Below, one piece after another: positions 25,201 through 33,111 of a stretch of DNA of 64,000 nucleotides. Source of the stretch: Larus michahellis (Eukaryota; Chordata; Aves; Charadriiformes; Laridae); NCBI RefSeq assembly GCF_964199755.1, contig NC_133898.1:129764224-129828223 (forward strand), in the 5' to 3' direction. Each line of letters opens with the position of its first letter. Positions within the stretch are counted from its first letter, which is position 1. Below the pieces are notes generated by a model. It was given only the letters and a program-made list of their open reading frames with translations. It was not told the DNA's origin and made no database searches. The position numbers and the translations under genes are program-made.

Positions 25201-25922
25201 TGGCGTAACTTGAACCCGTTTCCCCTCGTCCTATCACTTGTCACCAGGGAGAAGAGGTCAGCCCCCATCTCTCTACAACCTCCTTTCAGGTAGTTGTAGA
25301 GGGTGATAAGGTCTCCCCTCAGCCTCCTCTTCTCCAGGCTAAACAACCCCAGCTCCCTCAGTCGTTCTTCATAAGGTTTGTCCTCCAGGCCCCTCACCAG
25401 CTTTGTAGCCCTTCTCTGGACACGCTAATTTCTGTAGTTAAAGGAGCCATTTGTCCTCTTTGTCTCAAGATTTTGCAATTGCAGTGACCTGACGTAGTGG
25501 AAAATACTTGCTTTAGCCTCCCTGTTCTGTAGTTTATCCATCTGTATAATGAGGGTCATATTTAGCTTGTCCTGTGAGCGTTTCCTCTGCAAATCCCAGA
25601 GATCCAGGATATCTGCAATGGCACTCAGTATTTTGTAGCCATTCTCCCCTCTCCTCCTCCCGTTCCCTAGTCTTTCAACGCTACCTGTTTTCCTGAGCTG
25701 TAGTAACGTCTCTCTCTTTTATTCTGTCCCCAACCCTACATCCAGCACGGTTTCAGTGACGTCAAGGTGGAGGACACAGCCAAGGGCCACATCGTACTCC
25801 TCCAGGAGGCAGAAACCCTCATTCAGATCGAGGAGGACTCCACGCACATCATCTGCGACAACGATGAACCTTTGAGGGTGAAACTGCGTGACCTGGTCCT
25901 CAAATTCCTGCAGAAGTTTTAG
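1054..25922 (+). CDS. INTS9: Integrator complex subunit 9, C-terminal part (six spliced exons)
   Basis: Coding segments are 1054-1225, 6673-6797, 8018-8185, 21697-21795, 24138-24275 and 25746-25922. All have AG acceptors and GT donors and join in frame to give about 292 residues ending in LKFLQKF and a TAG stop. The product matches vertebrate INTS9 closely along its whole length; human INTS9 is 658 residues, so about the first 366 are upstream of this window. INTS9 is a metallo-beta-lactamase/beta-CASP protein that lacks catalytic metal ligands and pairs with the endonuclease INTS11 in the nuclear Integrator complex, which cleaves snRNA precursors and attenuates promoter-proximal Pol II transcripts. 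The visible part holds the end of the beta-CASP/MBL region, a basic linker with KKRKR, and the C-terminal domain that dimerises with INTS11 (known for the family). No frameshift or internal stop is seen. The gene converges on EXTL3. Confidence 0.97.
1226..6672 (+). other. INTS9: INTS9 intron
   Basis: Non-coding and AT-rich, with a short reverse-oriented CR1 end at 4431-4530 and a small (TA)n run near 6180-6195. Open frames in it are short, unrelated to INTS9 and lack exon-like splice contexts. I see no other gene. Confidence 0.85.
4431..4530 (-). mobile_element. CR1 LINE 3'-end fragment
   Basis: The segment shows the reverse complement of the CR1 3' terminus: octamer-like cacagaatcatcgaat, then ggtttgggttggaagggacc and the CCAACCCCCTGC block. 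Only about 100 bp of the 3' end remain, the usual 5'-truncated CR1 form. It lies inside an INTS9 intron, antisense to the gene. Confidence 0.9.
6673..6797 (+). CDS. INTS9: INTS9 exon, end of MBL/beta-CASP core
   Basis: Acceptor ttctcttttcag; donor gtaatg after GAAGTCCAG. It encodes [19 protein letters not shown] and then [19 protein letters not shown], after the split Glu codon. Human INTS9 has [20 protein letters not shown] here, so the match is unambiguous with a few conservative changes. The exon ends in phase 0. Confidence 0.96.
6798..8017 (+). other. INTS9: INTS9 intron
   Basis: A 1.2-kb intron without recognisable repeats or additional exons. Pyrimidine-rich stretches at 7230-7560 give fortuitous open frames on both strands. 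It ends with ctcttctcttccag. Confidence 0.85.
8018..8185 (+). CDS. INTS9: INTS9 exon, post-core linker
   Basis: Encodes 56 residues: [15 protein letters not shown], then DLMIDCQPP and [13 protein letters not shown], and ends [12 protein letters not shown] before gtgagt. Phase 0 at both ends. It matches human INTS9 with a few substitutions in the proline-rich loop. Splice sites are canonical (cttccag acceptor). Confidence 0.96.
8300..8488 (-). mobile_element. CR1 LINE 3'-end fragment
   Basis: Starts with gaatcataaaatcatagaat, continues with ggtttaggttggaagggacc and the GGGATGGGGCAGCCACAGCTTCTCTGGGCAGCC block. These are the reverse complement of the CR1 3' UTR and the last codons of ORF2 (reading AVAAPSLE in the reverse frame). 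It is 5'-truncated and lies antisense in the INTS9 intron. Confidence 0.93.
13202..13768 (-). mobile_element. CR1 LINE fragment with ORF2 C-terminus
   Basis: Two octamers aatcatagaatcatagaat mark the 3' end on the left. The body reads, in reverse, the degraded end of the CR1 reverse-transcriptase protein (blocks like [11 protein letters not shown] and [11 protein letters not shown]). About 570 bp survive and the 5' part is missing. The long overlapping open frames on both strands here are products of this repeat. Confidence 0.93.
17261..17570 (-). mobile_element. CR1 LINE 3' fragment
   Basis: Begins caatcatagaatgtgttgggttggaagggacc. In reverse it carries ORF2 C-terminal remnants such as [20 protein letters not shown] and [17 protein letters not shown]. 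It belongs to a CR1 subfamily different from the copies at 8300 and 13202, judging by the CCACCACCTCTCTGGAGAACCTGTTCCA block. Confidence 0.92.
18930..19170 (+). mobile_element. Ancient CR1-like relic
   Basis: The stretch gaaataagacacgctttcc...aaactttggaacagcttgcgaggggaagtggtgga follows the pattern of the CR1/L3 ORF2 end (R..F....V..WN.LPREVVE). It is much more diverged than the other copies and has no recognisable octamer tail. The limits are approximate. Confidence 0.5.
21697..21795 (+). CDS. INTS9: INTS9 exon, linker before C-terminal domain
   Basis: A 99-bp exon (acceptor tttgctttag, donor gtacag) encoding 33 residues: [20 protein letters not shown], then [13 protein letters not shown]. 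Human INTS9 has [20 protein letters not shown] and [13 protein letters not shown]. Phase 0 at both ends, so skipping this exon would keep the frame. Confidence 0.96.
21796..24137 (+). other. INTS9: INTS9 intron
   Basis: A 2.3-kb intron with no repeat family that I recognise and no convincing extra exon. It ends in ccgtctcatccattag. Confidence 0.85.
24138..24275 (+). CDS. INTS9: INTS9 exon, basic linker and start of C-terminal domain
   Basis: Encodes 46 residues: a proline-rich start ([11 protein letters not shown]), the basic cluster [12 protein letters not shown], then [20 protein letters not shown], followed by gtaat. Human INTS9 has the same [11 protein letters not shown] motif, and the basic run could serve as a nuclear localisation signal (inference). 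The acceptor is the slightly weak tctcatccattag; the frame and the match to human support it. Confidence 0.94.
24879..24910 (+). repeat. Short direct repeat
   Basis: ttcagtagctttc occurs twice with period 20, plus a partial third copy between them. It is probably local slippage without function. Confidence 0.6.
24955..25427 (-). mobile_element. CR1 LINE 3' fragment (young-looking subfamily)
   Basis: Several octamers (atagaatcatagaatagaatcatagaat) precede ttgttgaggttggaagggacc. In reverse an uninterrupted 114-codon stretch encodes the ORF2 end, including [20 protein letters not shown] and [20 protein letters not shown]. Sequence is very close to the copy at 58541-59490. It is 5'-truncated near 25427. 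Confidence 0.95.
25746..25922 (+). CDS. INTS9: INTS9 last coding exon, INTS11-binding C-terminal domain
   Basis: Acceptor catccag. It encodes 58 residues, [20 protein letters not shown] through [20 protein letters not shown] to LKFLQKF, with TAG at 25920-25922. In human INTS9 this is the C-terminal domain that heterodimerises with INTS11. Differences from human are few (for example [10 protein letters not shown] against DEMLRVRLRD). Confidence 0.97.
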   Translation, partial: HGFSDVKVEDTAKGHIVLLQEAETLIQIEEDSTHIICDNDEPLRVKLRDLVLKFLQKF

Positions 25923-26215
25923 CTCGTGGACATCGTGCTGCTCTGCAAAGAGACACCCAGAGCAGCAGAGCTAAGAGCTTTCCAGAGGATGACCCCAGGG
26001 AGAGAGAGAATTTCCTGATTCAAAGAGACCAGAAACCACCTTTCCTTTCATAGAGAAGCAAGGAAGTATTTTTTAATATCTATATATTTTTTAAGTTTTA
26101 TTTTGAACCAGTTTTGGAATACTTTGGAGGGGATTCCCGTGCTGTAAAATTGGGAGTTGGAATCTTATAGGAGATATGAACTGCAGAGTAAATAAACAGA
26201 GTATATTTACAAGGT
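25923..26215 (+). other. INTS9: INTS9 3' UTR (proximal form)
   Basis: Sequence from the stop codon to about 20 nt beyond AATAAA at 26191-26196. It is AU-rich around 26070-26110. A GU/U-rich stretch (attctctgtgtgacc, about 26246-26260) downstream fits a cleavage-stimulating element. The exact cleavage site is inferred. Confidence 0.7.
26191..26196 (+). terminator. INTS9: Poly(A) signal AATAAA, INTS9
   Basis: First canonical AATAAA downstream of the INTS9 stop, about 270 nt after it, with a GU-rich stretch some 50 nt further on. Two more AATAAA hexamers at 27024-27029 and 27427-27432 could serve longer mRNA forms. Confidence 0.7.
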
Positions 26216-27764
26216 CAGGGTGAAATAGTGTGCAGACGCAGACAATTCTCTGTGTGACCCTCTCAGCAGTGAATGCCCCAGTCCTTTCTCTGAGACAACT
26301 CTGCAAGAATATTGAAACAACGGCCTCAGATGTTAAGATAGTATTTTTTTTCCCCCACTGCTTCTTCCCGGTCACCAGATCCAAGTTCCTGACTGTCCTC
26401 CATTTACATTGGGCACGTGTGTTTCACTGGCACGAAGAGGAATGAGAAAGATGCTAAGGCAAAGATTACAAAAATTAAAATAGAATAAGGGGGGCATAGA
26501 ATAGCTTTGAAGCGGCAAGAGCCTGGCCATTCCCTGCAAAAGCAGAGGGATTTGGGAAAAGCTGCCTGCTTTAGCGATGCAAGGTGTTTATTGACGCTGC
26601 ACCCTCACCAGTTACGAGCAGATTCATCCACCTCGCTCTTTGCTGGGACACACAAAAGACTGGTTTCTCCTGAGTCCCTCCATCGTCGGTGGAGGAGGTA
26701 TCTCAGGAAGATACTTTCAGAAGTACGTAAAGTAATTAAACTCCTAATGCTCATGAAAAAAAGTTGAGATTTAAGTGCCTCTTGTTTCTACCTTCCAAAA
26801 ACCTGTCCTTTCAGCCCCCACAATCCAAAATCCTGGTTGAAATACGGAGTCCTCTATATACAAAGCCATCTGTACCGCAGACCCGGGGAGGTTTTTCCAC
26901 TCCCCAAATCATATATTTGGGGCCTAAACTTAGTTAATAGTATTGCTTCTAAAAGCGACCCATTTCTCAGATTTAATGCCGTTTGTATTTTATTGGATTG
27001 TTTTGTATTTATTTGGTGTTAAAAATAAAAAGCATAGTAATGCCAAGGAGGAAGCACATTGTGTGGTTTATAAAAGCATCTGCATGCCTATTCCACGTCC
27101 GCCCGCGCCCCTATATACGCATTTGTAAAATATAACTACTCCTTCGGTTTATAGCTTTGGGGAGATTAAGGCAGTGGAAGAGCAGCTCTGTAATAAAAAC
27201 TATTTGCTGTTGCAGTTTCCACATCACATTTCGGAGACATTAAGGATTTCTATTCGCTGGGATGTACAGACTCCAGCATCCGAACCTTTGCTGTGCGCGT
27301 ATGTCATGGGCGTGAGAGGAATAGTGTCATTAAGGTGATAAAAAACTTGTTGCGGTAGCATTAATCCTCATAAGAGTTTACAACATTTGCAGTAGCTCAG
27401 CTTCTTTATCATCACGCGAAAATAGAATAAAAGAATTGGACATATTTCACCTTGTAATTAAAGCTCCAAAAAGATGATTCCGAACGCACAGAGGCCACGT
27501 GATAAACTGCGCTGAGCCGAGGAGGCCGGGGGAGAGGCACGAGTGGGCCTTGGATACGTGAGTCCTTGAGAACACCTTTCTCCTTCTTACCTAGACCAGC
27601 TCCAGCACTGGTCCCAGTGCTCCAGAACCTTCACTTGCTGAATATACTCATTTGCATTTGTAATTATAGTAGTCTCCGCTTGCTGCGTTACGCCCTGAGG
27701 CTGTGCAATGGTGCGTGTTGCATCCACCTTGGCTGAGCACGGGTGGTGCCGGTGGGCAGACTGG
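26216..27764. other. Intergenic or extended INTS9 3' UTR
   Basis: AT-rich, with no convincing coding potential. It holds two further AATAAA hexamers on the + strand (27024, 27427), so part may be transcribed as an extended 3' UTR. No repeat family recognised. Confidence 0.6.
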
Positions 27765-27937
27765 GAATCACGGAATGGTTTGGGTTGGAAGGGACCTTGA
27801 AGCCCAGCCAGTGCCACCCCCTGCCCTGGGCAGCGACACCTCCCACCAGCCCAGGTTGCTCCAAGCCCTGGCCAACCTGGCCTTGAACCCCTCCAGGGAT
27901 GGGGCAGCCACAGCTTCTCTGGGCAACCTGGGCCAGT
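27765..27937 (-). mobile_element. CR1 LINE 3'-end fragment
   Basis: gaatcacggaatggtttgggttggaagggaccttgaag, followed by the CCCTGCCCTGGGCAGCGACACC and GGGATGGGGCAGCCACAGCTTC blocks, all in reverse orientation. About 170 bp remain. It faces the forward copy at 28122 of the same subfamily. Confidence 0.93.
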
Positions 27938-28121
27938 TGCCACTTGGTGAAGGCTGTGCTCGAGCAACTGGGTGTGAGGAAATCTGCGTTGGTGTGCTGC
28001 CACCGAGGAGTCACAGGGGAGCCATGGGAAGGTGGAACAATTCACCATGAAGGGCTTATTTTGAGGCAAAGAACAAGGGAAAATCAGTTTGCTGGCACAG
28101 GGAAAGCACAGCACAAGCCCA

Positions 28122-28522
28122 TGAGGACAGGCTGAGAGAGCTGGGGGGGTTCGGCCTGGAGAAGAGAAGGCTCCGCGGAGACCTTATAGCAGCTTTACAG
28201 CGTCTGAAGGGGGCCTACAAGAAAGGCTGGAGAGGGACTTTTACAAGAATGTGTAGTGATAGGAAGAGGGGTAATGGTTTTAAACTGAAAGAGGGGAGAT
28301 TTAGGTGAGATATTGTGAAGAAATTCTTTGGTGTGAGGGGGGTGAGCCCCTGGCCCAGGTTGCCCAGAGAAGCTGTGGCTGCCCCATCCCTGGAGGGGTT
28401 CAAGGCCAGGTTGGCCGGGGCTTGGAGCAACCTGGGCTGGTGGGAGGTGTCCCTGCCCAGGGCAGGGGGTGGAATGAGATTATCTTTAAGGTCCCTTCCC
28501 ACCCAAACCATTCAGTGATTCT
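28122..28522 (+). mobile_element. CR1 LINE 3' fragment
   Basis: Runs from gaggacaggctgagagagctggg (ORF2 end, DRLRELGGF type) through gagggggtgagcccctggcccagg to cacccaaaccattcagtgattct at the 3' end. An in-frame TGA and other changes show it is dead. It forms an inverted pair with 27765-27937. Confidence 0.94.
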
Positions 28523-30845
28523 AAGCCTGAAATTCCTCCTCTCTTTTTCCTGAGACCTTTTGGGAAAGGGGAAGCAAATTCAGTAATTAGCACTTCATGG
28601 CTGCGTATGAACCACGGCTGACCTTGCCAGCGTGGCTCCACCGAGCTTTCGGGGCTCTGTCCCGTGACTCGTCCCCTCGCCAAACTGCTGTTGGAGCCCA
28701 CGTGGGTTCGGCTGAGCGGAGCTGCGATCCCTGGTGGTGAACGGGCTCGGGGCACTCACTCCCTGTGACCCACGGAGCGAGAACCATCGCAGCCCATCGA
28801 CAAAGAGTCAAGAAGACCTCGGCTGGGGCAGAGACGAGTTGTGGCTGCCTGTAGTCAGGATGATTCCCTTGAGCCAGACCTCAAGAGCTGCACCCCAAGT
28901 GCCGAGACACCTGGGGACGTTTCTGTGACATTTATGTGGTTGTGTGACACGGAGCCCTGCAGCGACGGGGCTGCGGAGTCGCTGGCATAAAAGATTGATG
29001 CGAGCGCTGTGTTCCTCTGACTCTGCAGGTGGAAGGCGGGAGAGATTTGCTGTCGTTGCTGAAGTTACGCAGCCCCCGCCAGCCTTACCTCGGGGGAGAA
29101 TAGCTCCGAATGTACCCATCGGCACGGCCTCGTTATACAGCGCGTCAGCATAGGCAGAGAGCCTTTACCCATCGCAAGGTATTAAGGAAATATTTAAGCG
29201 TGATGAGTGAGACAGCCTGTATCGGCCACAACAGCTGCTCCACAGCAGCGACTAGCGCAGAATTGGCCCAAAGAACCCCCAATGCTCTCAGCCCCCCGTG
29301 GAAATCTCTCACTGCTGCCTAAATTGACAGACCCAGAGCGACCCAGTCCAGTCCTGCCTCCGATGGGTGATTTTGGGCACGGTCCTGGCTTGGCGCCTCA
29401 CTTTTCCCCAGGTGAAATAGAAATTCTGCCATCTTGCAAGCTGCCTTGAGACTTCGAGCTGAAAGGTGCTGCGCTGTATGAAAAGCAGAGTGGTTTGAAG
29501 GTGATTCGGGCGCTGGGAGTGGGCTGCTGGGCTCATTAACGGGATTAGGAATCCAACACAAGCTCAACAGTTAGTTTTTAGCCTGGGTCACTACTGAAAG
29601 GCAACTGGGGCGACTGGGCTGTCCCACCGAAATCCTTATTTGAGGTGCAAAGCTCTGATTCCTACCGGTAACCAACCACGCCGCTATTTCATCAGGCCAT
29701 CTGGTAGCTACTGGCTTTCCGAAGGCTTTCCCACATCCCCAGAAAGAAAAAAAAAAAGTCCATTTAAAAGTTTTCACCATTTTCCTCTTGTCATTTTTGG
29801 GCAGGAAAGCTTCGGACTGCTCCAGTCCACCGCCTGAAAACTGGTTCATTTCTTACATAGGGAAAGGTCGTGCCTGCTGGAAAAATAAACATACTGGGAG
29901 GGGGGGAGGATTGTCTGATGAAAAAATCTTAATTAAAATAGTAAAAATAAGTGTTTGTTCATTCTGCAGAGAGGAAGAAAAATAAATAGCCTTTCTTCGG
30001 GCTGGGTCAGTCCTGCCGAGGTAACCATGGCAGCCCAGGAGCACTGCGAAGGGAGGGGGTGGAATATGACGGATGGTGAACGCGTTTTATCCGGAGACGC
30101 GCGCTTCAATGGACGAACAGCAGCGAAGGTGCTCGGCTTCACTCTCCTTCTGCCAGAAAAGACAAAAAAAACCTCCTTGGCCACCGCGTGATGCTCCTTG
30201 TGCCGTGGCCATCCCCGTGACCACGTGTGACGCGGGAGTCCCACAGCCCGTCCTGCGCTTCCCCGGCCTCTCCCTGCAGCTGCCCTAATGAACCGCCGCT
30301 AACGGTGTCTGCGGCCGGCAGCGTCTGGAGCAGCCGCTTTGGGGGCTGCGCCTCGGCCCCCGGCCAGCGGCGAGTTCCCAGTGCCCTTCCCAGCCCCCGC
30401 AGCGCAGCCGGGGCCGCGTCGCTGGGCCGCAGGATAGCGGGGAGAAAAGGTTAAAAATCAGCTTTCTGCACTTGGCTGGCTTTTATGGAGCAGATATTCC
30501 TGGGTGGAGAGAAAGACATTGTGTTTTCTTTCTATTAACGTCAGCCGTAGTAAAAACCAACTGGACCAAGTCATTTAATTGCAGGCTGATGCTGTCCCCC
30601 ACCGTGCCCAGGCGCGGTCACTGTCACTGGGGATCAGCTGGCACCTAAGGGGCGCCCTGAGCCACACCAGGGCCACCTCCGTGGGGTCCTGGACATGATG
30701 GCCCGAGGGAAGCTGGAGCGAGCCGGTGGGTCCATGCCCCGTCGGCAGCTCAGCCTTTGGGAGGGACGGGGACGCTGAGTGCAGAGGGGTTCGCGTTCAG
30801 CTGCACGTCATGGCCTGGGTGACGGCGGGGAAGATAAGTCAGATG
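28523..30845. other. Intergenic, no gene recognised
   Basis: Base composition changes from moderate to GC-rich near 30.2 kb, with many CpGs around 30290-30440. Short open frames overlap on both strands, as expected in GC-rich DNA. No repeat, RNA gene or splice-supported exon seen. Confidence 0.6.
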
Positions 30846-30955
30846 CAACCCACCACCTGGGACCCACCAACTGTGAACCCATCACTTGGGGACCCACCAC
30901 CTGGCACCCATCACTGAGGACCTACCACTCGAAACCCGCCAACTGGGCTCCATCT
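30846..30955 (+). repeat. Degenerate minisatellite, about 15-bp unit
   Basis: About seven imperfect copies of a unit like acccaccacctgggg (acccaccaactgtg, acccatcacttgggg, acccaccacctgg, acccatcactgagg, acctaccactcga, acccgccaactggg). Unit length varies from about 13 to 16 bp. No coding explanation. Confidence 0.75.
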
Positions 30956-31761
30956 TTCTGGGGACCCATTGCCAATTTTTGTGGTCCACAAGGAACAAGC
31001 CAAGTCTCTCCCTGTCACCTTGGGGCTACAGCCAAGCCCCCCCAGTCCTGCTCGCCAGCCCACGGCATGGGGACGTATGTGCTGGGGAGCAGCTCTGTGG
31101 GCTACGGGGGACTCTCGCCCGTGGGGACAGAGCGCTTCTCCCACGAGGACACTCATTGGGCCACGGGGCGCTGCCTGGGAGCACAGGGTGGCCCTGGCCA
31201 GGAACCACCATCCCCTGGGCGAGGCTCCGTTAGGGTGGGAGATCACGGACCGCGTCCTGCCTCTCTCCCACGGACTGATGCGACACGGGCAAGCGGCACC
31301 ATCGCCGGCCCCTAAATCAGGAGGGATGATTTCAGCCCCAAGAGGCTGAGATCTTCCCCCACTCCTGCGCCGGGAGCCACGGCGTCGGTTTGCTGCATGT
31401 TTCTCGGCAGGGCTGAAAGACGAAAGGCAACAGAATAAATTATTCCTCCGTCTGTTCTCTCCCTTGGCCGTGCCACTGGCTGTCCCTGGGTGTCCCCAGG
31501 ACACCTTCCTCTCCTTGCCCCTGAGCACACGGAGGGGTGATGTCTCCAGCTCGAGTGTGACGAGACCAGGCTGATGTGGGTAATTAAAGCTGCGCCAACG
31601 AATGCCCCGAGTCAGAACGTAATTCAGTGTGATGAGGCCAAGCCCTGGGGTTTGTGTGACTCCCCCCGGTGAGAAACCCTCGAACAACCGACAGGTTCCC
31701 ATTGCAGCGACACCCGAAGGTGCGAACACTGGCCTCTGGGAAAACTGGGAAAACTTTGCTG
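30956..31761. other. GC-rich intergenic DNA
   Basis: Open frames on both strands overlap here (up to 305 codons in reverse), but none shows recognisable domains, and the longest starts inside the trinucleotide array. No gene called. Confidence 0.55.
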
Positions 31762-31823
31762 CATCATCACCATCATCATCATCATCACCACCACCACCAT
31801 CATCATCATTATTATTATTATTT
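31762..31823 (+). repeat. Compound trinucleotide microsatellite (ATC/ACC/ATT)
   Basis: A block of CAT/ATC repeats, then CAC/ACC, CAT/ATC again and finally ATT repeats, about 60 bp in all. One frame reads as polyhistidine then polytyrosine, and the reverse as Asn/Asp/Gly runs; neither is likely to be a protein. Confidence 0.95.
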
Positions 31824-32631
31824 TGCAATCAATGGGTACTTGGTAAGAAAAAAGGTGAGGGATGGAGCAAAGCAGCCCCGTGCCACACGGTGATACACGG
31901 GGAAGCCCAATGACCTGCAAAGGCATCACAACTTGCTTTGTTTTCAATTTTTTTTTTACTATTATTTTCATGTTGGCAGCAAAAATGTGTGTGAGGTGAG
32001 AGCGTAAAACCCAGCTACGCAAGAGAGCAAAGGCCTCTGCCGAGAAACGCCTGCACGAAGAGCATCCGAAGGGCTTTAAACCCAGGGCGGCAGGAATTCG
32101 GGTGGCGCCTCACTTGTCTTTTATACTTTTGATGGGAATAGGGAAAACAACCCCAAACCTGCTGGGGTCCTGCCGCGGCGTCGCTCCAGGACTCGCTGTG
32201 TCCCCGGGGCAGAGCTGGGCGGTCACGAGCGGTGGCGCTTGATCAAGGGCTGTTTTCATTATTTTTTTTTAACTACATTAAATTACATAGTGGGTTAAAA
32301 CGAACGGTGACAATCATCCTTCCCTTGCCGGCACAACACTGAGCGCAGCACAGGTCTTTTATTAATTGCCTGATTAGTAACTGCTCATTTCCCCCTGACT
32401 GCTCTTCGTTTCTACTATTTTTGAGCCTCTAAATCAGAGCGTGCTGCCGTGGGGCCGGCGCCTGCCGGCGCTGGGTGGCTGCAGGTGTTCCGTGGCCGGG
32501 ATAACGGCCCCATCCGCCTGCCCAGCTCCCGCTTCACCGCTCTGCAGCCGCTCGCCTGCACCGTGGGCGAAACCCGGCTTGTCCCGGGGCGTGAAGCCCG
32601 GAGCAGGCTGTGACACCCAGCCCCGGAGCGG
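31824..32631. other. Intergenic, no gene recognised
   Basis: Mixed-composition sequence with T-runs at 31951-31959 and 32262-32271 and a GC-rich stretch after 32440. I see no conserved frame or repeat family. Confidence 0.55.
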
Positions 32632-32690
32632 TCGAGCAGTTGGACTGGATGGTCCCTGTAGGTCCCTTCCGACTGAAATACTCTATTCTT
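32632..32690 (+). mobile_element. CR1 LINE extreme 3' end
   Basis: cagttggactggatggtccctgtaggtcccttccgactgaaatactctattct is the forward 3' end of a CR1 subfamily whose tail is an ATTCT-type pentamer. Only some 55 bp remain and they run straight into the pyrimidine tract. Confidence 0.8.
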
Positions 32691-33111
32691 GTTCGGTTCT
32701 GTTCTATTCTATTCTAATCTTGTTCTGTTTTCTTCCAACCTTGTTCGATTCTATTTGATTCTATTTGTTTCTAGTTCTGTTCTTGTTCTATTCTATTCAA
32801 TTGTCTTCTCCTCTCCTCTCCTCTCCTCTCCTCTCCTCTCCTCTCCTCTCCTCTCCTCTCCTCTCCTCTCCTCTCCTCTCTCTCTTCTCTTCTCTTCTCT
32901 TCTCTTCTCTTCTCTTCTCTTCTCTTCTCTTCTCTTCTCTTCTCTTCTCTTCTCTTCTCTTCTCTTCTCTTCTCTTCTCTTCTCTTCTCTTTTCTCTTCT
33001 CTTCTCTTTTCTCTTCTTTTTTCTTCTTCTCCTCTGTCTCTTCTCCTTCTCCTTCTCCTTCTCCTTCTCCTTCTCCTTCTCCTTCTCCTTCTCCTTCTCC
33101 TCTCCCAGCTT
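32684..33111 (+). repeat. Long pyrimidine microsatellite (CTCCT / TTCTC / CTCCTT)
   Basis: About 430 bp, almost pure C/T after 32805. In order: irregular TTCTA/TTGTT pentamers, a CTCCT pentamer array (about 32809-32880), a TTCTC pentamer array (about 32884-33000), an interrupted zone, then a CTCCTT hexamer array (about 33043-33103). Strand-asymmetric mirror-like tracts of this kind can form triplex (H-DNA). The long Leu/Ser and Glu/Lys/Arg frames across it are artefacts. Confidence 0.97.

Larger units (their letters stand above)
24276..25745 (+). other. INTS9: INTS9 last intron
   Basis: A 1.5-kb intron. About a third is a reverse-oriented CR1 copy (24955-25427). A short direct repeat of ttcagtagctttc sits at 24879-24910. 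It ends aaccctacatccag before the last exon. Confidence 0.85.

Noticed and set aside
30911..31828. 305-codon reverse open frame with Asn/Asp/Gly-rich start
   Set aside because: Its start lies in the ATC/ACC trinucleotide array, and the rest overlaps frames on the other strand in GC-rich DNA. No recognisable domain.
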